A DNA stretch of 64,000 nt from contig NZ_CACVAO010000001.1 of assembly GCF_902726645.1 (NCBI RefSeq), positions 1,488,001 through 1,552,000 on the forward strand, in the 5' to 3' direction. Shown in pieces: positions 45,298 through 54,094 of the stretch (its first letter is position 1; each line of letters starts with the position of its first letter). The DNA is from Halobacillus ihumii (GTDB lineage Bacteria > Bacillota > Bacilli > Bacillales > Halobacillaceae). Under the pieces are notes generated by a model. The model searched no databases. It was not told where the DNA came from and was given only the letters and a program-made list of their open reading frames with translations. The position numbers were made by a program, and so were the translations under genes.

Positions 45298-47430
45298 TTA
45301 CGCTGACTTCTCTACCTTCTCTGGAAAAATAGATTTCGCTAAAATTTCTGCAATATCCATTGTGCTGACTTGCTCCTCGACTTCCTTCGCTTTCGTCCCA
45401 TCAGAAAGCATCGTCAAGCAGAATGGACAGCCACTTGATATCATCGTCGGCTCTACAGCCAATGCCTGTTCTGTCCGAGCTACGTTCATGCGGTTTCCGG
45501 ATTTCTCTTCCATCCACATCATCCCGCCGCCAGCTCCACAGCACATCCCGTTTGAGCGGTTTCGGTTCATCTCCACCACTTTCACGCCTGGAATCATTTC
45601 AAGAACTTCGCGCGGCGGCTGGTACACTTCGTTGTAACGGCCAAGATAGCAGCTATCGTGATACGTAATCGTTTCATTGACCTCTGCTTCAGGTTTCAAC
45701 TTGCCTTCTTTCAGCCACTCTGAAAGCATTTCTGTATGGTGGTACACCTCAGCTTCAAAGCCGAAATCTGGATATTCGTTTTTAAAAATATTGTAAGCAT
45801 GCGGATCAATGGTAATAATCTTCTTCACATCATGCTTTTCAAACTCTTTAATATTCTTCTCAGCCAGTTCCTGGAATAAAAATTCATTCCCCATGCGGCG
45901 TGCTGTATCGCCTGAGTTCTGCTCTTTATTGCCGAGAATAGCGAACTTGATGCCTGCTTGATTCATCAGCTTTGCAAAAGCCATGGCGATCTTCTGGCTG
46001 CGGTTGTCATATGAGCCCATAGAACTTACCCAGAACAAATAGTCAAACTCTTCGCCTGACTTCTTCAGTTCTTTAACGGTTGGGATCGTTACTTCCTCAT
46101 CCGCTTCACGCCAGTTGGCACGTTCTTTCTTAGAAAGTCCCCAAGGATTCCCCTGGCGTTCAATGTTCATCATTGCACGCTGGCCATCCTGATCCATTTT
46201 TCCTTCGGTTAAAACAAGATAGCGGCGCAGATCGATGATTTTATCAACATGTTCATTCATCACCGGACAAGCGTCTTCACAGTTACGGCATGTTGTACAA
46301 GCCCACAGTTCTTCTTCGGTAATCACATCACCGATTAAACTCTTGCTTGATGCCGCTTCTGTAGTTGCAGCCGCTTCATCTCCGCCTTGTGAGCCGGCCA
46401 TTTTGGCCAATGTATTGCCTTCAGTTGAGGCAAAAGCGTAAGAAGGTACCCATGGAGCCTTGCCTGTAACGGCTGCCCCTGTTTCTGTTAAGTGGTCACG
46501 AATTTTCACAAGTAAATCCATTGGCGAAAGCATTTTTCCAGACCCCGCCGCTGGACAAACATTAGTACAACGTCCGCATTCGACACACGCATAGAAGTCG
46601 ATCATTTGCAGCTGGTTGAAATCTTCTACTTTTCCAACCCCAAAGGAAACATCTTCTTCATCCGTGTCCTCATCGATTTCAAAATCAATCTTTGAAAGCT
46701 TTGCAGGAGGACCCTCACGGCTTAAGAATACATTGACCGGTGCAGCGAGTAAGTGTGCGTGCTTCGATTGAGGCACATAAACAAGGAATGTAAGGAGAAC
46801 TAATAAGTGAATCCACCACATGACGAAAAACACGCTGGCGGCGGCTGCTGGCGGCATCCATGCGAAAGCGTTTGCAACAATGGTCGCAACAGGTTCCGTC
46901 CATGCGCCTTCATGCCCGTGCCAAATTAACGCCATACCATTTCCGATAAGTACTGAAACCATTAGAAGTCCGATAAATAAAAGAACAAGTCCTGCTTTGA
47001 AACCGCGTTTCAAACGAACAAGCTTCTCAATATAACGACGGTAAAACGCCCATATCACCGCAACAAGAATCGTTAAGGTCACCAGTTCCTGAAAAAAGGT
47101 AAAGCCTGGATAAAGCGGACCCAGCGGTAAGTGGGAATCTGGAGCCAGTCCCTTCCAAATGAAATCGATCGCCCCAAATTGGACGAGGATAAAGCCATAA
47201 AACATCATGACATGAATGGCTCCCGATTTCTTATCCTTTAACAGCTTCTTCTGTCCAAACACGTAAATCCATATTTTTTGAAGGCGTCGTTTAATCTGCC
47301 CATCAAATTCGACTTTCTTCCCCATCTGGATATAGGCAATCCGTGTACGAACCACACGAACAAATAGATATAATCCGTATATCGTAACCCCCAGGAATAA
47401 AATCCAATTTGCGAGTAACAAAGGATTCAT
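45298..47430 (-). CDS. fadF: membrane-bound iron-sulfur oxidoreductase FadF (heterodisulfide-reductase-like)
   Basis: 710 residues. Five or so N-terminal membrane helices (about 8-28, 70-92, 112-130, 147-167, 195-220), a two-[4Fe-4S] ferredoxin part (Cys 282, 285, 288, 292 and 378, 381, 384, 388) and two C-terminal CCG domains (HDSCYLGRYNE, MCCGAGGGMMWM). Thought to pass electrons from acyl-CoA dehydrogenases to menaquinone. B. subtilis fadF (ywjF) pairs with acdA and rpoE under FadR; here the icmF operon lies between. Confidence 0.9.
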   Translation of the reverse strand: MNPLLLANWILFLGVTIYGLYLFVRVVRTRIAYIQMGKKVEFDGQIKRRLQKIWIYVFGQKKLLKDKKSGAIHVMMFYGFILVQFGAIDFIWKGLAPDSHLPLGPLYPGFTFFQELVTLTILVAVIWAFYRRYIEKLVRLKRGFKAGLVLLFIGLLMVSVLIGNGMALIWHGHEGAWTEPVATIVANAFAWMPPAAAASVFFVMWWIHLLVLLTFLVYVPQSKHAHLLAAPVNVFLSREGPPAKLSKIDFEIDEDTDEEDVSFGVGKVEDFNQLQMIDFYACVECGRCTNVCPAAGSGKMLSPMDLLVKIRDHLTETGAAVTGKAPWVPSYAFASTEGNTLAKMAGSQGGDEAAATTEAASSKSLIGDVITEEELWACTTCRNCEDACPVMNEHVDKIIDLRRYLVLTEGKMDQDGQRAMMNIERQGNPWGLSKKERANWREADEEVTIPTVKELKKSGEEFDYLFWVSSMGSYDNRSQKIAMAFAKLMNQAGIKFAILGNKEQNSGDTARRMGNEFLFQELAEKNIKEFEKHDVKKIITIDPHAYNIFKNEYPDFGFEAEVYHHTEMLSEWLKEGKLKPEAEVNETITYHDSCYLGRYNEVYQPPREVLEMIPGVKVVEMNRNRSNGMCCGAGGGMMWMEEKSGNRMNVARTEQALAVEPTMISSGCPFCLTMLSDGTKAKEVEEQVSTMDIAEILAKSIFPEKVEKSA

Positions 47431-47533
47431 CTGTTCTCCCCCTCTAAGTTAGTCTGCAAGATTCCGAACCGCCTCCCCATTATCAATTCGGAACCCTGTC
47501 AATTTTCTGAATCTTATATACTAACTATAATTA

Positions 47534-47551
47534 TGAATGAGCATTCAGTCA
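47534..47551. promoter_or_regulatory. FadR-box-like operator upstream of fadF
   Basis: TGAATGAGCATTCAGTCA agrees with 14 of 17 fixed positions of the FadR consensus TGAATGAMTANTCATTCA. It lies in the divergent fadF/cardiolipin synthase intergenic region. Confidence 0.6.
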
Positions 47552-47633
47552 ACACATTTTACACGATTTCCTTTTCAAACTTCGATGTTTGGGGGAAACT
47601 AATAGAGGAAACTGTAAAGGAGGCGCCATTAAA

Positions 47634-48824
47634 ATGTTATTCATAATAACCCTTTTACTTATTATCATCGTGATCTATCTGCTAATCGTGTTAGATTTTA
47701 AATTAGGCCGGAGAAACCATCAGAACCATGCCCAGATTCTCCCCTTTAAAGAAACAACAGCAGATTATCACCTATATAAAAACGGCTCCCCATTATTTGA
47801 GGATCTTTTTCAAGAAATCGCGGAAGCACAACAGCATGTCGACATTTATTTTTATTTAATTAGCAGCGATCAGCCAGGTCGCGATTTTCTTGAAATATTG
47901 AAAAATAAAGCCCGTGAAGGAGTGCCAGTTCGCCTGATGACAGATCGTCTGGGAGGCTATCAGCTGTCCAAGTCGATTCGCAGCGATTTAGCAGAAGCTG
48001 GTGTGCAATTTCACTTTTCAGCAATCCCGGGATTTCCTTATTTCTTTTATAAATTAAACCGTCGTAACCATCGGAAGATTACAGTCATTGATGGAAAAAT
48101 TGCTTATGTAGGCGGTTTTAACGTCGGCGACAATTATCTTGGGAAAAACCCTAAATTTGGAGATTGGCGTGATTATCATTTACGCCTAACTGGACCGGTC
48201 GTCGGTGAACTTCATCAGATTTTTCTAGATGATTGGTATCGAGCAACTGGTGAGAAACATTCGCCTGCCGTCTCCAATGAAGAAGCGAAACACTCCGTCA
48301 AAATCGTTGCCACGGATGGAATGAAGCTTGAGGATGAATTTTTGCATATGATTCAGCGTGCAGACAAGGAAATCTTAATCGGGACACCGTATTTTATTCC
48401 GAGTGAGAAGTTGATGAAGTCTTTGGGACAAGCCTTACAACGCGGAGTATCCCTGCAAATCATGGTGCCGCTTAAATCAGATCACCCTTTCGTGAAGGAA
48501 GCGGCCATTCCATATTTAGAACAACTTTTCCATGCAGGAGCGAAAATCTGCCTGTATGACGACGGTTTCTATCATTCCAAGGTAATGATTGTCGACCAAA
48601 GTATAGCCGACATCGGTACCGCCAACTTTGACAGACGCAGCTTCTTTTTAAATAAAGAAGTCAATACGTTCGTCTATGACAAAGTATTTATTAGTGATTT
48701 GCGAAAAGCGTATATGAAGGACGCGCAAAATGCGATTGCTTTTAACGAAGAGTGGTTGTCCCAGCGTTCATTTGCTACTAAAATAAACATCCAAATCGCC
48801 AAAGTGCTGCGCCCGATTTTATAG
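47634..48824 (+). CDS. clsB: cardiolipin synthase-type phospholipase D protein
   Basis: 396 residues. One N-terminal membrane helix (about 3-22), two HKD motifs: HRKITVIDG (His146, Lys148, Asp153) and HSKVMIVDQSIADIG. Condenses two phosphatidylglycerols to cardiolipin, or a related phosphatidyl transfer. Position matches B. subtilis ywjE/clsB beside fadF. The ATG at 47634 lies ten bases after AAAGGAGG. Confidence 0.88.
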   Translation: MLFIITLLLIIIVIYLLIVLDFKLGRRNHQNHAQILPFKETTADYHLYKNGSPLFEDLFQEIAEAQQHVDIYFYLISSDQPGRDFLEILKNKAREGVPVRLMTDRLGGYQLSKSIRSDLAEAGVQFHFSAIPGFPYFFYKLNRRNHRKITVIDGKIAYVGGFNVGDNYLGKNPKFGDWRDYHLRLTGPVVGELHQIFLDDWYRATGEKHSPAVSNEEAKHSVKIVATDGMKLEDEFLHMIQRADKEILIGTPYFIPSEKLMKSLGQALQRGVSLQIMVPLKSDHPFVKEAAIPYLEQLFHAGAKICLYDDGFYHSKVMIVDQSIADIGTANFDRRSFFLNKEVNTFVYDKVFISDLRKAYMKDAQNAIAFNEEWLSQRSFATKINIQIAKVLRPIL

Positions 48825-49004
48825 TTATTTAAATAAAGTACTCACCATTGGTCCGACCCACGAAAATACCTTAAAGCCTAGATAAATGCCAATGATCCCA
48901 ACGACTCCTGCCGCTGCAGGGGGAGCGGGGATCGGCAATTTAAAGGCTGCAAATATAATTCCTACAATAAATCCAGTTAATAAAGCGAATAAAACTTCCT
49001 TCAT
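48825..49004 (-). CDS. XapX domain small membrane protein
   Basis: 59 residues in two hydrophobic helices separated by a LPIPAPPAAAGVVGI loop, the XapX/DUF1427 pattern. AGGGGG lies seven bases before the ATG. It sits between the cardiolipin synthase (convergent, stop next to stop) and argS. XapX was named in xanthosine-utilisation loci; no such genes are here, so the role is unknown. Confidence 0.75.
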   Translation of the reverse strand: MKEVLFALLTGFIVGIIFAAFKLPIPAPPAAAGVVGIIGIYLGFKVFSWVGPMVSTLFK

Positions 49005-49128
49005 CTATACGCCCCCTTTTAAGCAAGTATTCATATATTATTCCATTCATGGTCAGGCTATCCTCTCTCATCTATCACGATTATTTTACCTTATGTTGGG
49101 AAAACATTCTAACTCAGAGTTTGGACAA

Positions 49129-49170
49129 AAAAAGAATGCCCCCGCCTGATTCAGCAAGGACACTCTTTGA
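49129..49170 (-). terminator. probable terminator of argS
   Basis: On the minus strand AAAGAGTGTCC pairs (with wobbles) with GGGGGCATTCTTT and runs into T residues. Confidence 0.6.
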
Positions 49171-49183
49171 TTAGTATATGCAG

Positions 49184-50851
49184 CTACATTTGTTCTGGTG
49201 CAGAAACACCGATTAAGCGCAGCGCATTCTGTAAGGTTGTGCGCACGGCTTTCATGAGCGCGATTCTCGCCGTAGTACGCTCCTGATGAGCTTCATCGAG
49301 CACTTTCTCAGCATTGTAGAAGCTGTGCAGATTTGATGCTAAGTCAAAAGCATATTGCGTAACACGGTGCGGTGTACGCTTTTCAGCAGCATCGGCTACC
49401 ACTTGCGTGAATTCGCCAAGACGCTTCAACAAATCTTCTTCTTTTTCCGAAGTTAAGAATTTGCCATTGAATTCTCCGCCTGTAAGACCTTTTTCCTCGG
49501 CCTGGCGAAGCATCGTACAAATGCGAGCATGCGCATACTGTACATAATAAACTGGGTTCTCATTGGATTCGGAACGAGCGAGGTCCATATCGAAATCAAG
49601 ATGAGAGTCACTGGAACGCATTGAGAAGAAATAACGCATCGCGTCAATTCCAACTTCCTCCATCAGCTCACGAAGCGTAACCGCCTTTCCTGTACGCTTG
49701 CTCATTTTCACCTTTTCCCCGTCCTGAAACAAGTTGACCATTTGGATGATTTCCACTTCCAGCGTATCTTTATCATAGCCAAGCGCCTGAATCGCCGCTT
49801 TCATTCGTGGAATATAACCATGGTGATCAGCACCCCAAATGTTAATAAGTGTATCAAAGCCGCGGTCGAGTTTATTTTTATGATAGGCGATATCTGGTGT
49901 TAAATAGGTATACGTACCATCATTCTTAATGAGTACACGGTCTTTATCATCGTCAAAAGCAGTCGTCCGAAACCAAGTCGCATCGTCTTGCTCGTACACA
50001 TAATTCTTCTCTTGCAAGACATTTAACGCTTGTTCGATTTGGTCGCCTTCATAAAGAGACGTTTCTGAAAACCACTCGTCAAAGGGAACACGGAACTCTT
50101 CTAGGTCTGTTCTAATTTTATTCAATTCGTAAGTCAGCCCATATTTACGGAAAAAGGTCAGACGCTCTTCTTCAGAAACATCCACCCATCTCGTGCCATC
50201 TTCTTCAACCAACTGTTCGCCAAGCTCAATGATGTCCTTGCCATGGTAGCCATCTTCAGGCATCTCCCAATCTTTGTCGAGCGCCTGCATGTAGCGGGCC
50301 TCAACAGACCGAGCCAAGTTAGCAATTTGGTTTCCGGCATCATTAATATAATATTCACGAGACACATCATATCCTGCAGCATCAAGCACATTGCTTAACG
50401 AGTCGCCGACTGCAGCCCCGCGGGCATGTCCTAAATGCAAAGTCCCAGTTGGGTTCGCTGAAACGAACTCGATTTGAACGCGGCGACCTTGTCCAATCTC
50501 TGTGCGTCCGTAATTTTCCCCTGCAGTCAGGATCGCTGGGACAAGATCAGCCAGGTACTGATTGTTCATGTGAAAGTTAATAAATCCCGGTCCGGCAATA
50601 TCAATTTTTTCAATAGATGCTTTGGAACGATCAAATTGCTCCACCAGCTCTGTGGCGATTTGACGAGGATTCTTCTTCGCGATACGCGCCAGCTGCATCG
50701 CCATATTTGTTGCATAATCTCCGTGCGACTTATCTTTCGGCTGCTCCAGCACCACTATCGGCATTTGCTCATCTGTTGCCAGGCCTGCCTGCTTTACGGC
50801 TCGAACAATTTCATCCTTCAGCTTCTGTTCCGTCTGTTCGACAATGTTCAT
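49184..50851 (-). CDS. argS: arginyl-tRNA synthetase
   Basis: 555 residues, class I. HIGH-type motif [13 protein letters not shown] and KMSKR ([11 protein letters not shown]); N-terminal Add-1 domain with the [10 protein letters not shown] segment; C-terminal anticodon domain ending [10 protein letters not shown]. Its ATG overlaps the ywiB stop by four bases. No T-box leader is visible. Confidence 0.96.
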   Translation of the reverse strand: MNIVEQTEQKLKDEIVRAVKQAGLATDEQMPIVVLEQPKDKSHGDYATNMAMQLARIAKKNPRQIATELVEQFDRSKASIEKIDIAGPGFINFHMNNQYLADLVPAILTAGENYGRTEIGQGRRVQIEFVSANPTGTLHLGHARGAAVGDSLSNVLDAAGYDVSREYYINDAGNQIANLARSVEARYMQALDKDWEMPEDGYHGKDIIELGEQLVEEDGTRWVDVSEEERLTFFRKYGLTYELNKIRTDLEEFRVPFDEWFSETSLYEGDQIEQALNVLQEKNYVYEQDDATWFRTTAFDDDKDRVLIKNDGTYTYLTPDIAYHKNKLDRGFDTLINIWGADHHGYIPRMKAAIQALGYDKDTLEVEIIQMVNLFQDGEKVKMSKRTGKAVTLRELMEEVGIDAMRYFFSMRSSDSHLDFDMDLARSESNENPVYYVQYAHARICTMLRQAEEKGLTGGEFNGKFLTSEKEEDLLKRLGEFTQVVADAAEKRTPHRVTQYAFDLASNLHSFYNAEKVLDEAHQERTTARIALMKAVRTTLQNALRLIGVSAPEQM

Positions 50852-51276
50852 GATTCCCTTTCCTCCTCAAAAAGTAGTGTTAACCGATGGCGCTGTTCAA
50901 CCTCATGATTCAGCGTCATTTGATAACTAATAAACAGACGGCCTTGAGAAGCTTCAGAAAGCGAGCGGTACTCAATTTGGTCTGTCCATGTTCTCATATG
51001 AAAATCACCATATGTATGATGATAAATATTCTCTGTCTCGAGCTTCCTCTGAAAAACCTGGCGCATTTCAACAGGCCCCGTTCGTTTAATACTAATATGG
51101 TCCGGCTTAATTGTCACCATCGTTTTCACGGGCTCCCCCTCTTCAGGGTGTTCCGTAAACTTGAGGACTTCCGTTTCGTTACGCGTATATAATTGCCCCT
51201 GTTCAGATAACGTCATCTCTTCTTTGCGACCCGCATCTCTGATTTCCGTTATGAGCTTAATACGTACATCCTTCAT
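50848..51276 (-). CDS. ywiB: DUF1934 family protein (YwiB)
   Basis: 142 residues, calycin-like beta barrel family of unknown function, always just upstream of argS in Bacillus. The overlap ATGA with argS suggests coupling. GGAG precedes the ATG by seven bases. Confidence 0.85.
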   Translation of the reverse strand: MKDVRIKLITEIRDAGRKEEMTLSEQGQLYTRNETEVLKFTEHPEEGEPVKTMVTIKPDHISIKRTGPVEMRQVFQRKLETENIYHHTYGDFHMRTWTDQIEYRSLSEASQGRLFISYQMTLNHEVEQRHRLTLLFEEERES

Positions 51277-51355
51277 TTGACCACTCCTCCATCCACCAGA
51301 TTTCGAGTCTGTTTCTAACTAATCTATTATAAGAATACCGCAGCAAAAACTCAAG

Positions 51356-51802
51356 TTATTGCGAAATTTTTTGCACGTACGTTTCGACCTCCTGAATCTG
51401 AGAAAAGTATGAAGGGATAGTAGCTGCCGCATAGATAACGACGATCGCCACCACAATGCCGAGAAACCATTTGTAGGGGAGAACCTTTTTAAATGGCCGT
51501 TTGTCTTTAAAAATCGCGAATAAAATGAGTGGAAAGATGAGGGCCAGCAGCACGATATCTGTATGCCAGTGCGTTTTCACATCACTAACAGCTGCCTGGA
51601 ACAGCAGCACATCGGCCATATTATCAGCGATTTCGACTTCTGCCACCACTTCATTGCCAAGGCCTTTCTGGACCGAAAGAGTAGAATTTTCTATTGCATA
51701 GCTGTATCCAGATGGATTCCAGGCAAACGAAAAGGTGAGGATGAGTAATGCAGCCATAACGAGGGCATATCCTGCCGTTACGCCAATCAGTTTTTTGTCC
51801 AT
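51356..51802 (-). CDS. membrane protein of unknown function
   Basis: 148 residues with three predicted membrane helices (about 7-28, 83-101, 112-132) and a 50-residue extracytoplasmic-type segment between the first two. I do not recognise the family. It is upstream of ywiB on the same strand, with an 80-bp gap. Confidence 0.7.
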   Translation of the reverse strand: MDKKLIGVTAGYALVMAALLILTFSFAWNPSGYSYAIENSTLSVQKGLGNEVVAEVEIADNMADVLLFQAAVSDVKTHWHTDIVLLALIFPLILFAIFKDKRPFKKVLPYKWFLGIVVAIVVIYAAATIPSYFSQIQEVETYVQKISQ

Positions 51803-51932
51803 TTTTGTAAAAACTCCTTATGTGTGCGCAGTATTTTATCAATTGCATGAAAATAGACAAGGCTCTTTTCTTAAAAATTTTGCTGCTCTATCCCCCTCAC
51901 CGTTGATATAAATCATCGTCACAACAGAGAGG
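51803..51932. other. upstream region of the 51.4-kb membrane protein gene
   Basis: About 130 bp, presumably holding its promoter; no element could be fixed. Confidence 0.35.
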
Positions 51933-52060
51933 TTGGTTTCCACTTCGCGCAGTCGCTTTCCGCGGGCAACGCTTCAGCTTCCTCGGAAGCAAAAACCGCT
52001 TCCTGCGGGATTTTTCCCGCAGGAGTCGACTGCCCTACGCTTCAATCAACCGCCATACCA
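51933..52060. repeat. Bacillaceae-type intergenic repeat (CGCTTTCC family), copy B
   Basis: GTCGCTTTCCGCGGGCAACG, GCTTCAGCTTCCTCGG and CCCGCAGGAGTCGACTGCC follow in the same order as in the 31604-31733 copy. TCCTGCGGG pieces near both ends can pair. The next 140 bp to the speB terminator are unremarkable. Confidence 0.6.
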
Positions 52061-52201
52061 GCGAAGGAAACGCACGAATCTCCTGCGGGAAAGCGTAATG
52101 CATTTCCGAAGCCGTATGTTATGCAGTCTATACAAAAACAACAGTCTTTTATAGTGCAGCCTTGCTTATAACTTTAAATAATTGCATATTTGCTAAAAAT
52201 A

Positions 52202-52228
52202 AAGATCCGCTGCATCTTGCAACGGACC
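52202..52228 (-). terminator. intrinsic terminator of speB
   Basis: On the minus strand GTCCGTTGCA pairs with TGCAGCGGAT (wobbles) and is followed by TTTATTTTT. Confidence 0.75.
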
Positions 52229-52239
52229 TATTCTATCAT

Positions 52240-53112
52240 TTATTCGACAAACCCTAAAAGCATTTCGCGTACAAACTTGCTGGCAGCGATCGCTGTTTGC
52301 TCGGTTTGATCGTAAGCAGGAGCTACTTCGACTAAATCAGCTCCTACTACTTGAACGTCAGAACCCGCGATCGCGTGAATCGCAGCGAGAAGCTCTTTGG
52401 AAGAAATTCCGCCAGCTTCAGCAGTCCCTGTCCCTGGGGCAAAGGCTGGATCGAGAACGTCAATATCGATCGTTACATAAACCGGACGGCCGGCAAGCTC
52501 AGGCAGTACCTTCCTCAACGGCTCGAGCACTTCGAACTTTGACATGTGCATGCCGCTTTCCCTAGCATATTGGAATTCTTCACGCATGCCGGAACGTATT
52601 CCAAATGAATAGACGTTCTCAGGCCCGATCAATTCGCACGCTTTTCGGATCGGGGTTGAATGTGAGAGAACTTCTCCCTCGTACTCCTCCCTAAGGTCGG
52701 CATGGGCATCAATATGGATAATCGCCATGTTCGGCTGCGTTTTATGAAACGCTTTGAAGACCGGCCAGCTGACGAGATGCTCTCCGCCGAGTCCGAGCGG
52801 AAACTTCCCTTTTTCCAAAAGTTCATCAATATAGCCTTCAATGATATCAATGCTGCGCTCAGCATTACCGAACGGAAGCAGCATGTCTCCAGCATCGTAA
52901 TAGCTGACTTCTTCAAGATGGCGATCTAAATAAGGGCTGTATTCTTCAAGACCGATGGAGGCTTCGCGAATCCGGTTCGGGCCGAATCGCGAGCCTGGAC
53001 GAAAGCTGACTGTCCAGTCCATCGGCATGCCGTAGATAACCACTCTAGCCTCTTCTTCTGTCGGGCGGCTCATAATAAACACTTTTCCTGAGTAGGCCGG
53101 GTCGAATCGCAT
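52240..53112 (-). CDS. speB: agmatinase
   Basis: 290 residues, ureohydrolase making putrescine from agmatine. Mn ligands in GGEHLVSWP, HIDAHADLREEY and TIDIDVLDPAFAPG. It starts three bases after the speE stop; the ribosome site GGAGGGGG lies within the last speE codons. speE-speB is the B. subtilis order. Confidence 0.95.
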   Translation of the reverse strand: MRFDPAYSGKVFIMSRPTEEEARVVIYGMPMDWTVSFRPGSRFGPNRIREASIGLEEYSPYLDRHLEEVSYYDAGDMLLPFGNAERSIDIIEGYIDELLEKGKFPLGLGGEHLVSWPVFKAFHKTQPNMAIIHIDAHADLREEYEGEVLSHSTPIRKACELIGPENVYSFGIRSGMREEFQYARESGMHMSKFEVLEPLRKVLPELAGRPVYVTIDIDVLDPAFAPGTGTAEAGGISSKELLAAIHAIAGSDVQVVGADLVEVAPAYDQTEQTAIAASKFVREMLLGFVE

Positions 53113-53115
53113 CGA

Positions 53116-53949
53116 TTATTCCCCCTCCGTCATATCTTTGACGAATTTAGGCAGCGCAAAGCAGGCCTTATGAAGTTCTTTTGTGTAATACTTTGTATCA
53201 AATGCCGTGAAACGTTCGTCCGTAACTTTCAGTGGATCGTAAATTTTGCTTCCCATCGTAAATGTCCACAGACCGCTAGGATAAGTAGGGATATTCGCTG
53301 TATAGACGCGCGTAATCGGGAAAGTTTCTTTAACATCACCGTACACTTGCCGAATTAAATCTGCTTTAAACCAAGGATTATCTGTTTGCGCTACGAGAAT
53401 GCCATCCTCTTTTAAGGCGTTCGCTATTCCTTCATAAAATCCCTTTGTAAAAAGGCTCACAGCTGGACCAACGGGCTCGGTCGAATCAACCATAATGACG
53501 TCATACTCCCGCTCACTTTTTGCAATATGCATGAAACCGTCTGACACTTGGACGTCTACACGGGCATCATTGAGTGTACCAGCGATGCTTGGTAAGTATT
53601 TTTTTGAGTACTCGATCACTTTTCCATCGATTTCAGCAAGGGTTGCCTGTTCGACACTGTCATGCTTTAGGACTTCACGGATCACTCCGCCGTCGCCGCC
53701 GCCTACAACGAGCACTTTTTTCGGACTTGGATGGGTAAACAGCGGAACGTGTGCCATCATTTCGTGATAGACGAATTCGTCCTTTTCGGTTGTCATCACC
53801 ATATCATCGAGCAGCAGCATATTCCCCCATTCTTCTGTTTCAACCATTTCCAGTTCTTGAAAATCTGTTGTTTCTTTATGCAAAGTCCGATTCACTTTTG
53901 CCGTAATGCCAAAGTTTTCGGTTTGTTTTTCAGTAAACCAAGTAGCCAT
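53116..53949 (-). CDS. speE: spermidine synthase
   Basis: 277 residues, aminopropyltransferase acting on putrescine made by Spe[15 protein letters not shown] binds decarboxylated [13 protein letters not shown] holds the catalytic Asp; [11 protein letters not shown] and the Tyr-rich N-terminal beta domain are typical. First gene of the speE-speB pair. Confidence 0.96.
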   Translation of the reverse strand: MATWFTEKQTENFGITAKVNRTLHKETTDFQELEMVETEEWGNMLLLDDMVMTTEKDEFVYHEMMAHVPLFTHPSPKKVLVVGGGDGGVIREVLKHDSVEQATLAEIDGKVIEYSKKYLPSIAGTLNDARVDVQVSDGFMHIAKSEREYDVIMVDSTEPVGPAVSLFTKGFYEGIANALKEDGILVAQTDNPWFKADLIRQVYGDVKETFPITRVYTANIPTYPSGLWTFTMGSKIYDPLKVTDERFTAFDTKYYTKELHKACFALPKFVKDMTEGE

Positions 53950-54094
53950 TCAAAAGATCTCCTTTCAACACTCTTCTAACCAATCAAATTATAGATTAAA
54001 CGTTAGAAAAAGCAAGCAAATGTTTAATTTACCAGCGTTTTTCCCATAATAATAGTAATCATTATTATATCTTAACAGGTAGGAGTAGGGAAGA

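Noticed and set aside
49184..50908. T-box leader for argS
   Set aside because: argS starts inside the ywiB stop codon, and no specifier-loop or antiterminator structure is visible upstream of ywiB.
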